35,171 nucleotides of DNA from Deltaproteobacteria bacterium (GCA_003646815.1 QMLQ01000004.1:1-35171); one strand, 5' to 3'. Shown: positions 22,679 through 32,120, numbered from the stretch's first letter. Made by a program: numbers and translations. Notes: generated by a model not told the origin, from the sequence alone.

Positions 22679-24054
22679 TCCGCGAGGCGGATCTTGAAGC
22701 CCTCGGCAGATTGGTTGGTCCTGACAACCTGCTTACCGGCCAACCGCAACTCGAACCCTATACCACTGACGGGACAAAGCTCGTCTTCGCCCCGGACGCC
22801 GTTATCTTTCCTCGGACCACCCGACAAACAGCAGACATCCTCCGCCTGGCCACCGACCGCGAAATCCCTGTAATACCCCGGGGCGCCGGAACCGGTATGA
22901 GCGGAGGGTCGCTCGCCGTAAACGGCGGACTGGTCATGTCCCTGGAACACATGAACCGGATCCTTGAAATCGACCGCGAAAATCTCATCGCCAAGGTGGA
23001 ACCCGGTGTCATTACCGCCCATCTCCAGGAAGCCGTTGAAAAGGTAGGGCTCTTTTATCCTCCTGATCCGGCAAGCATTCACATTTCTACCATCGGTGGC
23101 AATGTCGCCGAGTGTGCCGGTGGACTTCGGGCCGTCAAGTACGGGGTTACCCGTGACTATGTCCTCGGTCTTACCGTCGTGCTTCCCACCGGCGAGATTA
23201 TCCGAACGGGCGTAGAGACCATGAAGGGAGTGGCCGGCTACGACCTCACGCACCTCGTCGTTGGATCAGAAGGAACCTTGGCCGTAGTGACATCCATTAC
23301 CCTCAGGCTGCTTCCGAAACCAGAGACACAGCGGACCATGCTTGCCTTTTTCGCCAACGTCACGCAAGCGGCTAACACCGTATCCAGCATTATTCATCGA
23401 GGCATCATTCCCACCATCCTTGAGTTCGTGGACCGGACATGCCTTGAATGTATTCGGAAGGAAATGGCTATTTTTATTCCCCCTGATGCCGGGGCCATGC
23501 TTCTCATGGAAGTGGACGGCAATGCCTTCATGGTGGAACAGGACAGCAGCAAGATAAAAGATGCCTGTGAAGAAGGAAAAGCCATAAGCTTTAAAAAAGC
23601 CTCCACCCGGGCGGAGGCTGAACAGCTCTGGCAGGCCCGCCGGGAAGTCTCCCCCTCTCTCTACAAGTTGAAGCCCCACAAGACCAGCGAAGACATTGTG
23701 GTCCCCCGGAGCAGGCTCCCGGAACTCATCGCGGTCCTTCACGAACTCAGTTCCCGCTATGACCTTCCCCTGCCGGCCTTCGGCCACGCGGGTGACGGAA
23801 ACATCCATGTGAACATCATGCATGACAGGGAAAACCGCAGTGAAAGGGAAAAAGTGGTACCCCTGGTGAAAGAACTATTCGAAAAAATACTCAAAATGGG
23901 AGGGACCATCACCGGTGAACACGGCATAGGAATCACCAAGGCACCCTATCTCGAGATGGAAATTCCAAAACCCGGCCTGAACCTGATGAGCAGAATCAAA
24001 GAGGCCTTCGACCCAAAAGGAATCCTTAACCCCGGAAAAATCTTTCTCCCCTAG
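22675..24054 (+). CDS. GlcD/D-lactate dehydrogenase-type FAD-linked 2-hydroxyacid dehydrogenase
   Basis: A 459-aa protein of the FAD_binding_4/FAD-oxidase C family (GlcD, D-lactate dehydrogenase). Seen: the PCMH FAD segment PVIPRGAGTGMSGGS (about 64-78), the IGGNVAECAGGLRAVKYG stretch, the C-terminal FGHAGDGNIHVNIMHD active-site region and GTITGEHGIGITKAP near the end. It oxidizes glycolate, D-lactate or related 2-hydroxy acids. Usual partners (GlcE, GlcF-type Fe-S subunit, lactate permease, EtfAB) are not adjacent. The substrate and the electron acceptor are therefore open. The ATG overlaps the recR stop by 4 nt. No terminator hairpin was seen in the 114-bp gap to ftsH. Confidence 0.9.
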   Translation: MIREADLEALGRLVGPDNLLTGQPQLEPYTTDGTKLVFAPDAVIFPRTTRQTADILRLATDREIPVIPRGAGTGMSGGSLAVNGGLVMSLEHMNRILEIDRENLIAKVEPGVITAHLQEAVEKVGLFYPPDPASIHISTIGGNVAECAGGLRAVKYGVTRDYVLGLTVVLPTGEIIRTGVETMKGVAGYDLTHLVVGSEGTLAVVTSITLRLLPKPETQRTMLAFFANVTQAANTVSSIIHRGIIPTILEFVDRTCLECIRKEMAIFIPPDAGAMLLMEVDGNAFMVEQDSSKIKDACEEGKAISFKKASTRAEAEQLWQARREVSPSLYKLKPHKTSEDIVVPRSRLPELIAVLHELSSRYDLPLPAFGHAGDGNIHVNIMHDRENRSEREKVVPLVKELFEKILKMGGTITGEHGIGITKAPYLEMEIPKPGLNLMSRIKEAFDPKGILNPGKIFLP

Positions 24055-24168
24055 CCCTGCATTTCTCACTATTTTCCCATTCTGCTTTACGCCGGGGGAT
24101 CTCTCACAGATTCCCTTATCGATCGGCGGTGCGGAACGTATAACCGAGACAAAAGCGTGCTTTCCCGT

Positions 24169-25986
24169 TCAAGGCACACCGGCGTCTATTTCTTCCGGCA
24201 GGGGCTTTTTCACCTCAGCCATTAATTCATCGATCTCACCACTGTTCAATGTCTCTTTCTCCAAAAGGGCATTGGCCATCTTGTGAAGGATACCCAGGTT
24301 ATCCTCAATGAGCCGTGTAGCCTTTTCGGAGGCCCCGATTATAATATTTCTGACTTCCTCGTCAATCCTTTGTGACGTCATTTCACTGAAATCCCTGTGC
24401 CGGGTAAACTCACTGCCAAGAAATATCTGCGCTTCCTTTTTGCCAAAGGCAACAGGGCCCAGTTCCTCGCTCATACCGTACTCACAGACCATCTTTCTTG
24501 CAAGACCGGACGCCTTTTTAATGTCATTTTCCACTCCTGTTGTCTGGGTATTGAGCACAATCTCTTCCGCAGCCCTGCCACCCATCAAGATGCTTATATT
24601 GTTCTCCAGGTCACTTTTAGGATAGGTGTGTTTTTCGTTTATGGGGAGCTGCTGCGTCAGGCCAAGAGATCGACCCCGGGGAATGATGGTCACCTTATGA
24701 ACGGGATCTGTATCGGGAAGGAGTCTTGCCACAAGGGCATGCCCTGCCTCGTGATAAGCCATGTCTCTTTTTTCCTCTTCAGAGATAATCATGCTTTTCC
24801 GCTCAGGCCCCATCATGACCTTGTCCTTGGCGTCTTCAAAGTCGATCATCTCCAACCTGTCCTTTCCGCGTCTGGCCGCCATCAGTGCGGCCTCATTCAC
24901 CATATTCTCAATATCAGCCCCGGTAAACCCGGGAGTCCCCCTTGCAAGGGCTTTGATATCGACATCATTTGACAGGGGCGTCTTTTTTACATGGACTTTC
25001 AGGATTCCCACTCTCCCCATTACGTCAGGAACAGAGACAACTACTTGTCTGTCGAATCGCCCGGGTCTCAATAGAGCGGGATCAAGCACATCGGGCCTGT
25101 TTGTGGCTGAAATCAAAATGACGCCCTCATTGGATTCAAAGCCGTCCATCTCCACCAGAAGCTGGTTGAGGGTCTGTTCTTTTTCATCATGTCCACCCCC
25201 TAAACCCGCACCCCGGCGGCGACCAACCGCGTCAATCTCATCCACAAATATGATGCAGGGAGCATTTTTTTTACCCTCCTTGAAGAGATTTCTGACCCTT
25301 GAAGCACCAACACCCACGAACATCTCTACGAAATCCGATCCGCTTATACTGAAAAAGGGGACATCCGCCACACCGGCTATTGCCCTTGCCAGTAAGGTCT
25401 TCCCTGTGCCTGGAGCTCCCACAAGAAGAACACCTTTCGGGATCCTTCCCCCCAGCCGGGTGAATTTCCCAGGATCGCGAAGAAAGTCGACGATTTCCTG
25501 CAATTCATCCCTGGCCTCATCAATTCCCGCGACATCTTCAAAGGTGACTTTCTCCCGCGAGTCCGACAGAAGACTTGCTCGATTTTTTCCAAAGGACAGT
25601 GGATTCCCACCGCCACCCTGCATTCGGCGCATGAAGAATATCCAAACACCCACCAGCAAAAGCATCGGGACCCACGAAAGGAACATCCTGAGCCATGAGG
25701 CCCCTTCTTCGGGTTTTGCAGATATTTTCACCCCTTTCCCCTTGAGCAACGTAATCAGTTGTGGATCTTTCGGGGCAAATGTATGAAAAGGTCCTTGCGC
25801 GGTTAAACCCGATATATTGTTCCCCTGTATCGTGACCCGGATGACCCTTCCGCTCTCAACCAAACTTACAAAATCACTGTAACCCATAGAGGCGCTGCTT
25901 CCTTGTCCATTCAATATCCGAAACAGCATGATCAGCATAAATCCAATCATGATATAAACAGCAATATTTTTGTGGGATGGGTTCAC
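24169..25986 (-). CDS. ftsH: ATP-dependent zinc metalloprotease FtsH
   Basis: A 605-aa membrane AAA+ protease. Seen: TM1 near residues 8-26 ([14 protein letters not shown]), a short periplasmic domain, TM2 ([19 protein letters not shown]), Walker A GAPGTGKT, Walker [12 protein letters not shown], pore motif [10 protein letters not shown], second region of homology [20 protein letters not shown], the zinc motif HEAGH and the downstream Asp-bearing [11 protein letters not shown]. All catalytic elements are intact. It degrades misfolded membrane and regulatory proteins. It is not next to tilS/hpt or folP as many ftsH genes are, so it may be a second copy; that needs the rest of the genome. The ribosome site is weak (AAAGTG). 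Confidence 0.96.
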   Translation of the reverse strand: MNPSHKNIAVYIMIGFMLIMLFRILNGQGSSASMGYSDFVSLVESGRVIRVTIQGNNISGLTAQGPFHTFAPKDPQLITLLKGKGVKISAKPEEGASWLRMFLSWVPMLLLVGVWIFFMRRMQGGGGNPLSFGKNRASLLSDSREKVTFEDVAGIDEARDELQEIVDFLRDPGKFTRLGGRIPKGVLLVGAPGTGKTLLARAIAGVADVPFFSISGSDFVEMFVGVGASRVRNLFKEGKKNAPCIIFVDEIDAVGRRRGAGLGGGHDEKEQTLNQLLVEMDGFESNEGVILISATNRPDVLDPALLRPGRFDRQVVVSVPDVMGRVGILKVHVKKTPLSNDVDIKALARGTPGFTGADIENMVNEAALMAARRGKDRLEMIDFEDAKDKVMMGPERKSMIISEEEKRDMAYHEAGHALVARLLPDTDPVHKVTIIPRGRSLGLTQQLPINEKHTYPKSDLENNISILMGGRAAEEIVLNTQTTGVENDIKKASGLARKMVCEYGMSEELGPVAFGKKEAQIFLGSEFTRHRDFSEMTSQRIDEEVRNIIIGASEKATRLIEDNLGILHKMANALLEKETLNSGEIDELMAEVKKPLPEEIDAGVP

Positions 25987-26044
25987 TTTAATCTATTTTC
26001 CATAAGATGCATTCATATATTTTCATAAGCTTTTCACACGTGCT

Positions 26045-26090
26045 TGTTCCGGCATTGAACCCAAAACTCCCCTCTCCTCAATGCCGACAA
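26045..26090. promoter_or_regulatory. Long imperfect palindrome upstream of ftsH
   Basis: CGGCATTGA (26050-26058) and TCAATGCCG (26078-26086) form a 9-bp inverted repeat with a 19-nt loop. It extends outward with TTGT/ACAA after a 2-nt bulge. It lies 59-104 nt upstream of the ftsH start and downstream of the GH130 operon. There is no U-tract on either strand, so a protein-binding site or mRNA structure is likelier than a terminator. It is not the CIRCE heat-shock element. Confidence 0.4.
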
Positions 26091-26122
26091 CAAACGCCTG
26101 TCGTTTCGCGGTCTTATTTTCA

Positions 26123-26149
26123 TGATCATCACCCGGTTTAAAATGATCA
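26123..26149. repeat. TGATCAT/ATGATCA inverted repeat after the GH130 operon
   Basis: A 7-bp inverted repeat (26123-26129 and 26143-26149, 13-nt spacer) ends 21 nt downstream of the stop of the 504-aa GH130-type gene on the minus strand. No U-run follows, so it may be a weak terminator or mRNA stabilizer. Confidence 0.3.
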
Positions 26150-26170
26150 GGGGAGACGGCAACCTCAAAA

Positions 26171-27685
26171 TCATGACGCTGCTGCACGCATACAGTGAAT
26201 CAAGTCTCTGACTTCAACAGTTGCTATACCGGTTTGAATATCAGACATGCCATAGGGAATGACCAGGTCACCGTTGTGGAGGATCGCGCCGCAGGTATAC
26301 ACGACATTGGGGACATACCCCTCGCGCTCTTCCGCAAGCGGTGCAAGTAACGGCTCTCCAAGGCGGGCGATGACTCTTGCGGGATTTTCTAGATCAAGCA
26401 GCATGACGCCGATGGCATACTGACGCATGGGCCCGACCCCGTGGGTGAGCACGATCCAGCCTTCATCAGTCTCCAAAGGTGAGCCGCAGTTCCCGATCTG
26501 AATGAACTCCCACGGACGTGCGGGCTCCTGGATAATTTCGGTCTCCTGCCAGAAATGGATATTGTCCGAAAACATGATATGATTGTTTTCACCGTCCTGG
26601 CGCGATAGCATGACGTAGCTGCCGTCAATTTTCCGGGGGAAAAGCGCCATGCCCTTGTTTTGGATCGCTTTGCCGTTGAGGGTTATCACTTTGAATTTGA
26701 CAAAATCCTTTGTCTCAATAAGCTGCGGCAGGATTGTAAGACCGTTATAAGCCGTATAGGTCGCATAATAGGTAACTTCGCCGTTCTCATCAAAAAATTG
26801 CACGAATCGGGCGTCTTCAATGCCACTGCTTTCGTTTTTCGAAACGGGAAAGATAACCCGTTCGGATATGCGATGATCAGCCCGGAAACTTACCTCATAA
26901 TTGGAACTCGCAAGCCAGTACATGATTTCAAAGGTTTGGTTCTGGCGAAGCTCTGAAAAGAGAGGTCTCGCACGAAGCGCTCCAATTTCATTTTTTAATG
27001 TATGATAGGTGAAATCTTCCGGTACCTGGCCAAGGAGATGAGCTGTTACCTCATTGCAGGCATCCATTTCATTAAGCTTCAGCTGGAAAAGATGCCGGTC
27101 GTAAACTGCGTTTAAACGGACGTCAGGCCTCTCGACATAATCGCTGACCGGGTCGAAGATAAACGTATTGTGCCCGTCAAGGACACCACTGCGAAACACA
27201 ATAGAAGAAACATGCCCTTCGCCGATTGCCCTCAGGCTCATGATAAAGCGTAAGCTGCCTTTGTCCAAATGGCTTTGATCAGGATGGAGGACGATTGAAG
27301 GATTAAAAAGGGCGGCCGATTCTATGGAGTACTCCATGGTAAAATAGGCGCCGATAAGAATCCTTTGAACATCGCTGAGCACAGCATCCCGGGGAACATA
27401 ATCTTTTACCGCATCAAGGTGATGTTCAAAAACAGCCATGATGTCTTTGTGTCGCTCTGAAAAATCATGCATAATTTCTTCAAGAAGTTTCTCGGCATCC
27501 ATATCGGACAGGTCCGTTATGCGTTGAATGATTTTTCGTATACGATATGCACCGTCAGGAATATGCTGGCGGGTTATAACGCGTGAAGGATCGCCCTGCA
27601 TTTTCTTCTTTTCTCTTTTAACCTTTGGCCGTAGCCTTTTTTTTCCATCCATATCTCTGCCCACTGATAGATTATGCCGTCTCAT
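26171..27685 (-). CDS. GH130-type glycoside phosphorylase/hydrolase, long form
   Basis: A 504-aa protein. About the last 380 residues form a GH130-type five-bladed propeller: NPSIVLHPDQS near 128, the catalytic-type Asp in GIEDARF (D291), YYATYTAYNG, and the C-terminal GYVPNVVYTCGAILHNGDLVIPYG. The N-terminal ~120 residues are basic and then helical, an extension not found in its 313-aa neighbour. GH130 enzymes mostly phosphorolyse beta-mannosides (beta-1,4- or beta-1,2-mannosyl linkages). The gene lies 6 nt downstream of the shorter paralogue, with two GT4 genes before it. The ATG lacks a strong ribosome site, so it probably depends on coupling. Whether it degrades or makes an oligosaccharide with the GTs is unknown. 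Confidence 0.83.
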   Translation of the reverse strand: MRRHNLSVGRDMDGKKRLRPKVKREKKKMQGDPSRVITRQHIPDGAYRIRKIIQRITDLSDMDAEKLLEEIMHDFSERHKDIMAVFEHHLDAVKDYVPRDAVLSDVQRILIGAYFTMEYSIESAALFNPSIVLHPDQSHLDKGSLRFIMSLRAIGEGHVSSIVFRSGVLDGHNTFIFDPVSDYVERPDVRLNAVYDRHLFQLKLNEMDACNEVTAHLLGQVPEDFTYHTLKNEIGALRARPLFSELRQNQTFEIMYWLASSNYEVSFRADHRISERVIFPVSKNESSGIEDARFVQFFDENGEVTYYATYTAYNGLTILPQLIETKDFVKFKVITLNGKAIQNKGMALFPRKIDGSYVMLSRQDGENNHIMFSDNIHFWQETEIIQEPARPWEFIQIGNCGSPLETDEGWIVLTHGVGPMRQYAIGVMLLDLENPARVIARLGEPLLAPLAEEREGYVPNVVYTCGAILHNGDLVIPYGMSDIQTGIATVEVRDLIHCMRAAAS

Positions 27686-27691
27686 AACAGC

Positions 27692-28633
27692 CTACATCGG
27701 AGGCCGTTTTTTTGTGAGGCATAACTGTACAAGGTCATCAATGTGTGCCGTGCCGGCACACATGACCGTATCCGCCCCGCCCCAATAAATTTTTACCGTC
27801 CCGTCGTCTTCAGGAACAGTGCCACAGGTAAATACAACATTGGGCACATAGCCATTTACTTCCCAAGGATCCTCAGGCGCCAATATCCACTGGTCGGAAA
27901 CGCCGATAATTTTGGCCGGATCATCAAGGTCATGCAGGGCCGCACCGAGGCGGTACACTGTTCCGGACATCGTCTTAAAGACACCATGGTAGATATGAAG
28001 CCAGCCCCTGTCGGTTTTAAATGGCGGCGCACCGGGTCCGATTTTCATTTCATCCCAGTGATAGGCCACCGGCTTCATAATCACCCTCGAATCGCCCCAG
28101 TGAACCAGGTCGGGAGAATAGGAAATCCAGACGGACCAGGGCGAAAGCTCCGAATGCGGCCGATCCAGGCGGACATACCGGCCACCGAACTTTTCAGGGA
28201 AAATAACGACGTTTCGAAAATCGGCCTGGGTGATCAGCGCAATACGCTCAACGGTTTTAAAATCCCTGGTGCGTGCAAGGGCAATCCGCACGCCGTGACG
28301 GGAATAGGCGCTGTAGGTTAGCAGGTACTCTCCATCTACAGGGCAAATTCTGAGGTCCTCGACGCCGAATGCTTCATATTCGGCAAAAGCATTGTCCGTT
28401 GAAGGTAGAAGAAAGGGTTTGGCATGAACCGTAAATGAAAAACCATCCTCGCTGTCGGCCCTGCCGATGATTGAGCGGCCATTCCGCAAATGCGACCTGA
28501 AAAGCATAATGTAGCGATCGTTGTGTTTGACGATACCTGCATTGTGAACGGTAGCGACTGGGTACGGCACATCCTTCCTTGTCAGTATGGGATTCTTTTC
28601 AGACCGTTCGATGATTGAACGATGCGTTTTCAT
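27692..28633 (-). CDS. GH130-type beta-mannoside phosphorylase family protein
   Basis: A 313-aa protein, typical GH130 length. Seen: NPILTRKDVPYPVATVHNAG, RADSEDGFSF, the catalytic-type Asp in GVEDLRI (D93), the sugar/phosphate-contact segment GPGAPPFKTDRGWLHIYHGV, and GYVPNVVFTCG with a final IYWGGADTVMCAGTA strand. Phosphate-binding residues were not verified, so phosphorylase versus hydrolase is undecided. Its start overlaps the stop of the GT4 gene (ATGA). Adjacent paired GH130 genes are known from beta-1,2-mannan metabolism in Thermoanaerobacter (recalled literature), so an oligomannan substrate is a reasonable guess. Confidence 0.87.
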   Translation of the reverse strand: MKTHRSIIERSEKNPILTRKDVPYPVATVHNAGIVKHNDRYIMLFRSHLRNGRSIIGRADSEDGFSFTVHAKPFLLPSTDNAFAEYEAFGVEDLRICPVDGEYLLTYSAYSRHGVRIALARTRDFKTVERIALITQADFRNVVIFPEKFGGRYVRLDRPHSELSPWSVWISYSPDLVHWGDSRVIMKPVAYHWDEMKIGPGAPPFKTDRGWLHIYHGVFKTMSGTVYRLGAALHDLDDPAKIIGVSDQWILAPEDPWEVNGYVPNVVFTCGTVPEDDGTVKIYWGGADTVMCAGTAHIDDLVQLCLTKKRPPM

Positions 28634-29649
28634 GCCGGTGTGTCCTGTACAATCATTTCATAGACTTGTATGTATTCATCGATCATTCGGTCCACGGTGA
28701 AATGCCGTTCAACCTGATGGCGGCAATATCCACGGTCAATCTCTTTAATCCGGGCTACGACCTCAATGGCCTCGTCCACGTTGCCCACTAAAAAACCACT
28801 TTTGCCGTTTTCGATAAGTTCAGGCATGCTGCCCCGATCAAAGGCGATCACGGGCGTACCGCAGGCCATTGATTCGATGACGGACAGACCGAAGGGTTCA
28901 TCAAACTGTATTGGATGCAACAGTGCGCAGGCTTTGCCGAGTAGCCGTTTCCGGTCAACTGGTCCGACGCTGCCAACATAAATCACCTTGTGGTTGTCTA
29001 TGTGCGGGGCAACATATTGGTCATAGTAGGCCTGGTCCTGAATGATACCCGCCATGATCAGTTTTTTATTACAGGCCCTCGCGATGTTCAGGGCCTCTTT
29101 GACACCCTTGTCATGATGAATGCGCCCGAAAAACAGCAGGGAATCGTCTGGAGCAGGCTGAAAATCAAACTGCTTGATGTCAATGCCGTGATGGATGGTC
29201 TTGATATAATCAAGATCCGGCGACCGGTCGGCATGGCTGATGGAAACATAGGATACCGTGTTGTTGTATTTTTTGTAAACCGGCAGGATACCGGGCGATG
29301 AAAAGCCGTGAATAGTGGTCACCAGCGGGGTGCTGATTAGACCGGTATAGGTCAGGGGCAGATAGTCAAAGTGGTTGTGGATCATGTCGTACCCATCGGC
29401 ATGTTCAAAGAGTTCGGAAATGTGCAGGCACTCCCAGACTTTTGGTATAAGCGAGCGGTTTTCTTCATAGCCCTGCGGGCAAATCGCATGCAGTGTGCCG
29501 CTGGTCTGCGAATCCGCGGTTGCAAACAAGGTGACATCATGACCGCGCGCCACCAGCCCCTCGGTTAAGAGAGATGCTATATTTTCCCAGGGCCCGTAGT
29601 GCCGTGGCGGGGTGCACCAGGCAATGGGCGAGAGCATGGCAACGTGCAT
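28630..29649 (-). CDS. Family 4 glycosyltransferase
   Basis: A 339-aa GT-B fold glycosyltransferase. Seen: the N-terminal region MHVAMLSPIAWCTPPRHYGPWE with a Gly-poor acceptor loop, GLVARGHDVTLFA, IHHGIDIKQF at the domain junction, FFGRIHHDKGVKEALNIA (donor-domain start) and the nucleotide-sugar E-x7-E motif in FDEPFGLSVIESMACGTPVIA. It retains anomeric configuration and uses a nucleotide sugar such as GDP-mannose or UDP-glucose. AAAGGAT precedes the ATG. It is 14 nt after the large GT and overlaps the GH130 start, so the four genes form one operon. The acceptor is unknown. Confidence 0.9.
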   Translation of the reverse strand: MHVAMLSPIAWCTPPRHYGPWENIASLLTEGLVARGHDVTLFATADSQTSGTLHAICPQGYEENRSLIPKVWECLHISELFEHADGYDMIHNHFDYLPLTYTGLISTPLVTTIHGFSSPGILPVYKKYNNTVSYVSISHADRSPDLDYIKTIHHGIDIKQFDFQPAPDDSLLFFGRIHHDKGVKEALNIARACNKKLIMAGIIQDQAYYDQYVAPHIDNHKVIYVGSVGPVDRKRLLGKACALLHPIQFDEPFGLSVIESMACGTPVIAFDRGSMPELIENGKSGFLVGNVDEAIEVVARIKEIDRGYCRHQVERHFTVDRMIDEYIQVYEMIVQDTPA

Positions 29650-29663
29650 GACCGATCCTTTCG

Positions 29664-31970
29664 TTAATCAGTTTCTTGTGACGACGGCTGGTTTAAAATC
29701 TCGTCGGTATAAAGCTTTTGCAATGTCATCAGCGAAAGCAGCCAGGCAAGGGACGATTCGGCGCCCTCATTTTGGTTGATGCCGTCCGCCATCAACCCAT
29801 CCCGGCAGCCGCCGGTCTTGGGATCATAGAGCGACATATTCAGGTCATTGTGCCCGAGAAACCAGTTAAAGCACATCACCGCATTGTCGAGCCATGATTT
29901 ATCCCGGGTGACGTTAAAGGCTTCGACGCAGGCTTCGATCATGGCATTGGCCTCGACGGGCTGCTGGTCAAAGCGAGCCTTGGGGCCGCCTTGTTCATAC
30001 CATCCGTTGCTGCCTATTGGGACAAAATGACCGTCTTCGGTTTGGATGGTGAGCAGCCACTTGAGGGATCTGAGTCCCATATCGAGCATATCGCTCCGCT
30101 GTATCCATTGACCGGATAGGAGGAGGGCATGGGGCAACTTGCCGTTGGCATAGTTCAAGGCGTTTTCAAGCCAGGGCCAGTCGTCTGTTCCATTGTTTTC
30201 AAACTGATCAAAAAGCCTGTTGGCAAGGATCTCCCGGATCCTGCGCACATCACTGTCGCCGGAAAACTTGTCCAGGTAGGCATGTATGCCCACCAGACAA
30301 AAAGCCACGGCGCGAGGTGAATGAAAATTCTCGACAGCTTGCAGAGCCTTGTTAAAAAGGGTCGTGCTCATTGCGAGATGCCCGGGATTTTGAAGAAACG
30401 ACACCGCCTTGCCGAGGCTCCAGATCGCCCTGCCATGTGCATCTTCTGATCCGATCTCCTCCGTCCACTGCCTCGAATAGCTCATGAAGTTCCGAAAACG
30501 ACCATTTTTTTCATTAAAGGCATACAAAAGGAATCCGAGATAATGACTGCTGAGGAAATCAAGCCCCAAGCCGTTTGTCGGCAGGTATTTTTGACCCATG
30601 GCGGCAACCAGCAGCGCCCTGGCGTTATCATCGGTGCAATAGCCATGGGTGCGATCGGGAATGGTATAGTTGGCATGCTGCAACATTCCGGTATCATCGG
30701 TAAAGGCCTTCAGGTGATCCAGCTTGATCTCCGGGAGCTCGAAATTCGTGATGACCTTGATGTTCTCAACATAAGAATACCGGGGACGGGGGTACCGGGT
30801 CCTGCTCAGTTGAACCTCCCTGAAAACCTGGAGATACTTTCGGGACACCTCCTTCCAAACCGCATTGCGGCTGAACATATAGGCTTTTTTACGCATGGCG
30901 TGCCGTTCGACATCGCTGCCCAGAAGGTCGATGATTTGTTCCGCCATGGCATCTGGATTGTGGAAGGGCACAATTCGGCCCCGGCCTTCGGCAAGCATCT
31001 CGGCAGCATACCAGTACGGGGTCGAAATGATGGCCTTACCTGCGCCCATGGCATAGGCGAGGGTCCCGGAGGTAACCTGAGCTTCTTCAAGATAAGGGGT
31101 TACGTAGATATCGGCGAGGCCGAGAAACTCACATAACTCTTTAAGTTCAACAAAACGATTTTGAAAAATGACATGCTTGCTGATATCGAGTTTGCGCACG
31201 AGCTGCTGCAGCATTATACGGTACGCATCCCCATGAGATTTCAGGATATTCGGATGTGTTGCACCCAGGATAATATAGGTCACATCAGGGTGTTTTTTGA
31301 TGACCGCCGGAAGGGCCTGCAATACATTTTCAATGCCCTTATTTGGGGAAAGCAAGCCGAACGTCAGCAGCACCTTCTTGCCTTCCACGCCGAACTTGTC
31401 TTTGTAGAAACTGGGGTCGATAAAGGGCGTATCCGGAATACCGTGATGGATTAAGGCAATTTTCTCCTCGGGAACCGCATAGATATCTTTAAGAAAGTCA
31501 GAGGCCTTACGGCTCATTACCACCAGTTTATCGGACAGATCGGACAGCTTGCTCATAACAGCACGGTATTCCGGGGCCGGATCTTTCAGAATCGTGTGCA
31601 ACGTTGTCACGACCGGCATACGCAGATCACCCAATAGTTTCAGGAGGTGGCTGCCGGCCGGACCGCCGAAAAGGCCGTACTCATGCTGAACGCAGACAAT
31701 ATCCGTCTTGCTGATATTGAGGAATTGAGCTGCCATGCTGTAATCACTCAATTTGTTCTGGTTGATTTCAAAACGCACTTTTTCCGGATATGGATATCCC
31801 TCGGGTTTGTCATTCATGGCAGCCGCCCAGCAGGAAATATCGGGGGCTTCCGCTGACAAGGCTTCAACCAGGTCCGTGGTGAAGGTCGCGATCCCGCATC
31901 GGCGGGGCAGATAATTGCCGATTACGGCAACCGCGTCAATTCCTTCATAATACTGAACAAGAGATGACAT
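29664..31970 (-). CDS. Bimodular GT4 glycosyltransferase with long C-terminal (alpha/alpha)-barrel-like domain
   Basis: A 768-aa protein. Residues about 10-390 are a GT-B glycosyltransferase: GNYLPRRCGIATFTTDL, HEYGLFGG, LIHHGIPDTPF, LLTFGLLSPNKGIENVLQAL, and YLEEAQVTSGTLAYAMGAGKAIISTPYWYA as the donor-site segment. Residues about 430-750 are helix-rich with glycosidase-toroid features: YCTDDNARALLVAAM, EDAHGRAIWSLG, FEQ/WLENAL repeats and FDQQPVEANAMIEACVEAF. This suggests a six-hairpin (alpha/alpha) fold. Coupling of synthesis and trimming in one chain is possible. There are no TM segments or signal peptide, so it acts in the cytoplasm. AAGG lies upstream of the ATG at 31970. It is the first large gene of the carbohydrate operon. 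Confidence 0.88.
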   Translation of the reverse strand: MSSLVQYYEGIDAVAVIGNYLPRRCGIATFTTDLVEALSAEAPDISCWAAAMNDKPEGYPYPEKVRFEINQNKLSDYSMAAQFLNISKTDIVCVQHEYGLFGGPAGSHLLKLLGDLRMPVVTTLHTILKDPAPEYRAVMSKLSDLSDKLVVMSRKASDFLKDIYAVPEEKIALIHHGIPDTPFIDPSFYKDKFGVEGKKVLLTFGLLSPNKGIENVLQALPAVIKKHPDVTYIILGATHPNILKSHGDAYRIMLQQLVRKLDISKHVIFQNRFVELKELCEFLGLADIYVTPYLEEAQVTSGTLAYAMGAGKAIISTPYWYAAEMLAEGRGRIVPFHNPDAMAEQIIDLLGSDVERHAMRKKAYMFSRNAVWKEVSRKYLQVFREVQLSRTRYPRPRYSYVENIKVITNFELPEIKLDHLKAFTDDTGMLQHANYTIPDRTHGYCTDDNARALLVAAMGQKYLPTNGLGLDFLSSHYLGFLLYAFNEKNGRFRNFMSYSRQWTEEIGSEDAHGRAIWSLGKAVSFLQNPGHLAMSTTLFNKALQAVENFHSPRAVAFCLVGIHAYLDKFSGDSDVRRIREILANRLFDQFENNGTDDWPWLENALNYANGKLPHALLLSGQWIQRSDMLDMGLRSLKWLLTIQTEDGHFVPIGSNGWYEQGGPKARFDQQPVEANAMIEACVEAFNVTRDKSWLDNAVMCFNWFLGHNDLNMSLYDPKTGGCRDGLMADGINQNEGAESSLAWLLSLMTLQKLYTDEILNQPSSQETD

Positions 31971-31994
31971 AACCGCTACCTTTTTGTTTTGCGT

Positions 31995-32120
31995 TCATTT
32001 TTCGTTTTCCCACATCGATTTCCTTTTGTCTTTTTTTTGCTTCCGTTTTTCCTTTGGTGTTCGCTTGCCTTTTTTCTGTTCTTCTCGTCTGTCTTTATCT
32101 CTTTTTCCCTTGTCGCCCAT
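31995..32120 (-). CDS. Small highly basic protein (41 aa), missing from the ORF track
   Basis: A 41-codon ORF begins MGDKGKRDKDRREEQKKGKR and ends SMWENEK before TGA. More than half its residues are Lys, Arg, Asp or Glu, and no hydrophobic segment is seen. AAGGGA lies 5 nt upstream of the ATG at 32120. It precedes the 768-aa glycosyltransferase gene by 24 nt on the same strand. I recall short 'MGDKG...K-rich' hypothetical proteins of this kind in proteobacteria, but that was not checked. It could bind RNA, DNA or anionic polymers. An overlapping frame (start near 32124) also stays open and is Lys-rich, since the whole tract is purine-rich. The ribosome spacing favours the frame reported here. 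Confidence 0.65.
   Translation of the reverse strand: MGDKGKRDKDRREEQKKGKRTPKEKRKQKKDKRKSMWENEK

Noticed and set aside
24761-25786. 341-aa plus-strand ORF
   Set aside because: Antisense of ftsH with Ser/Pro-rich composition typical of shadow frames.
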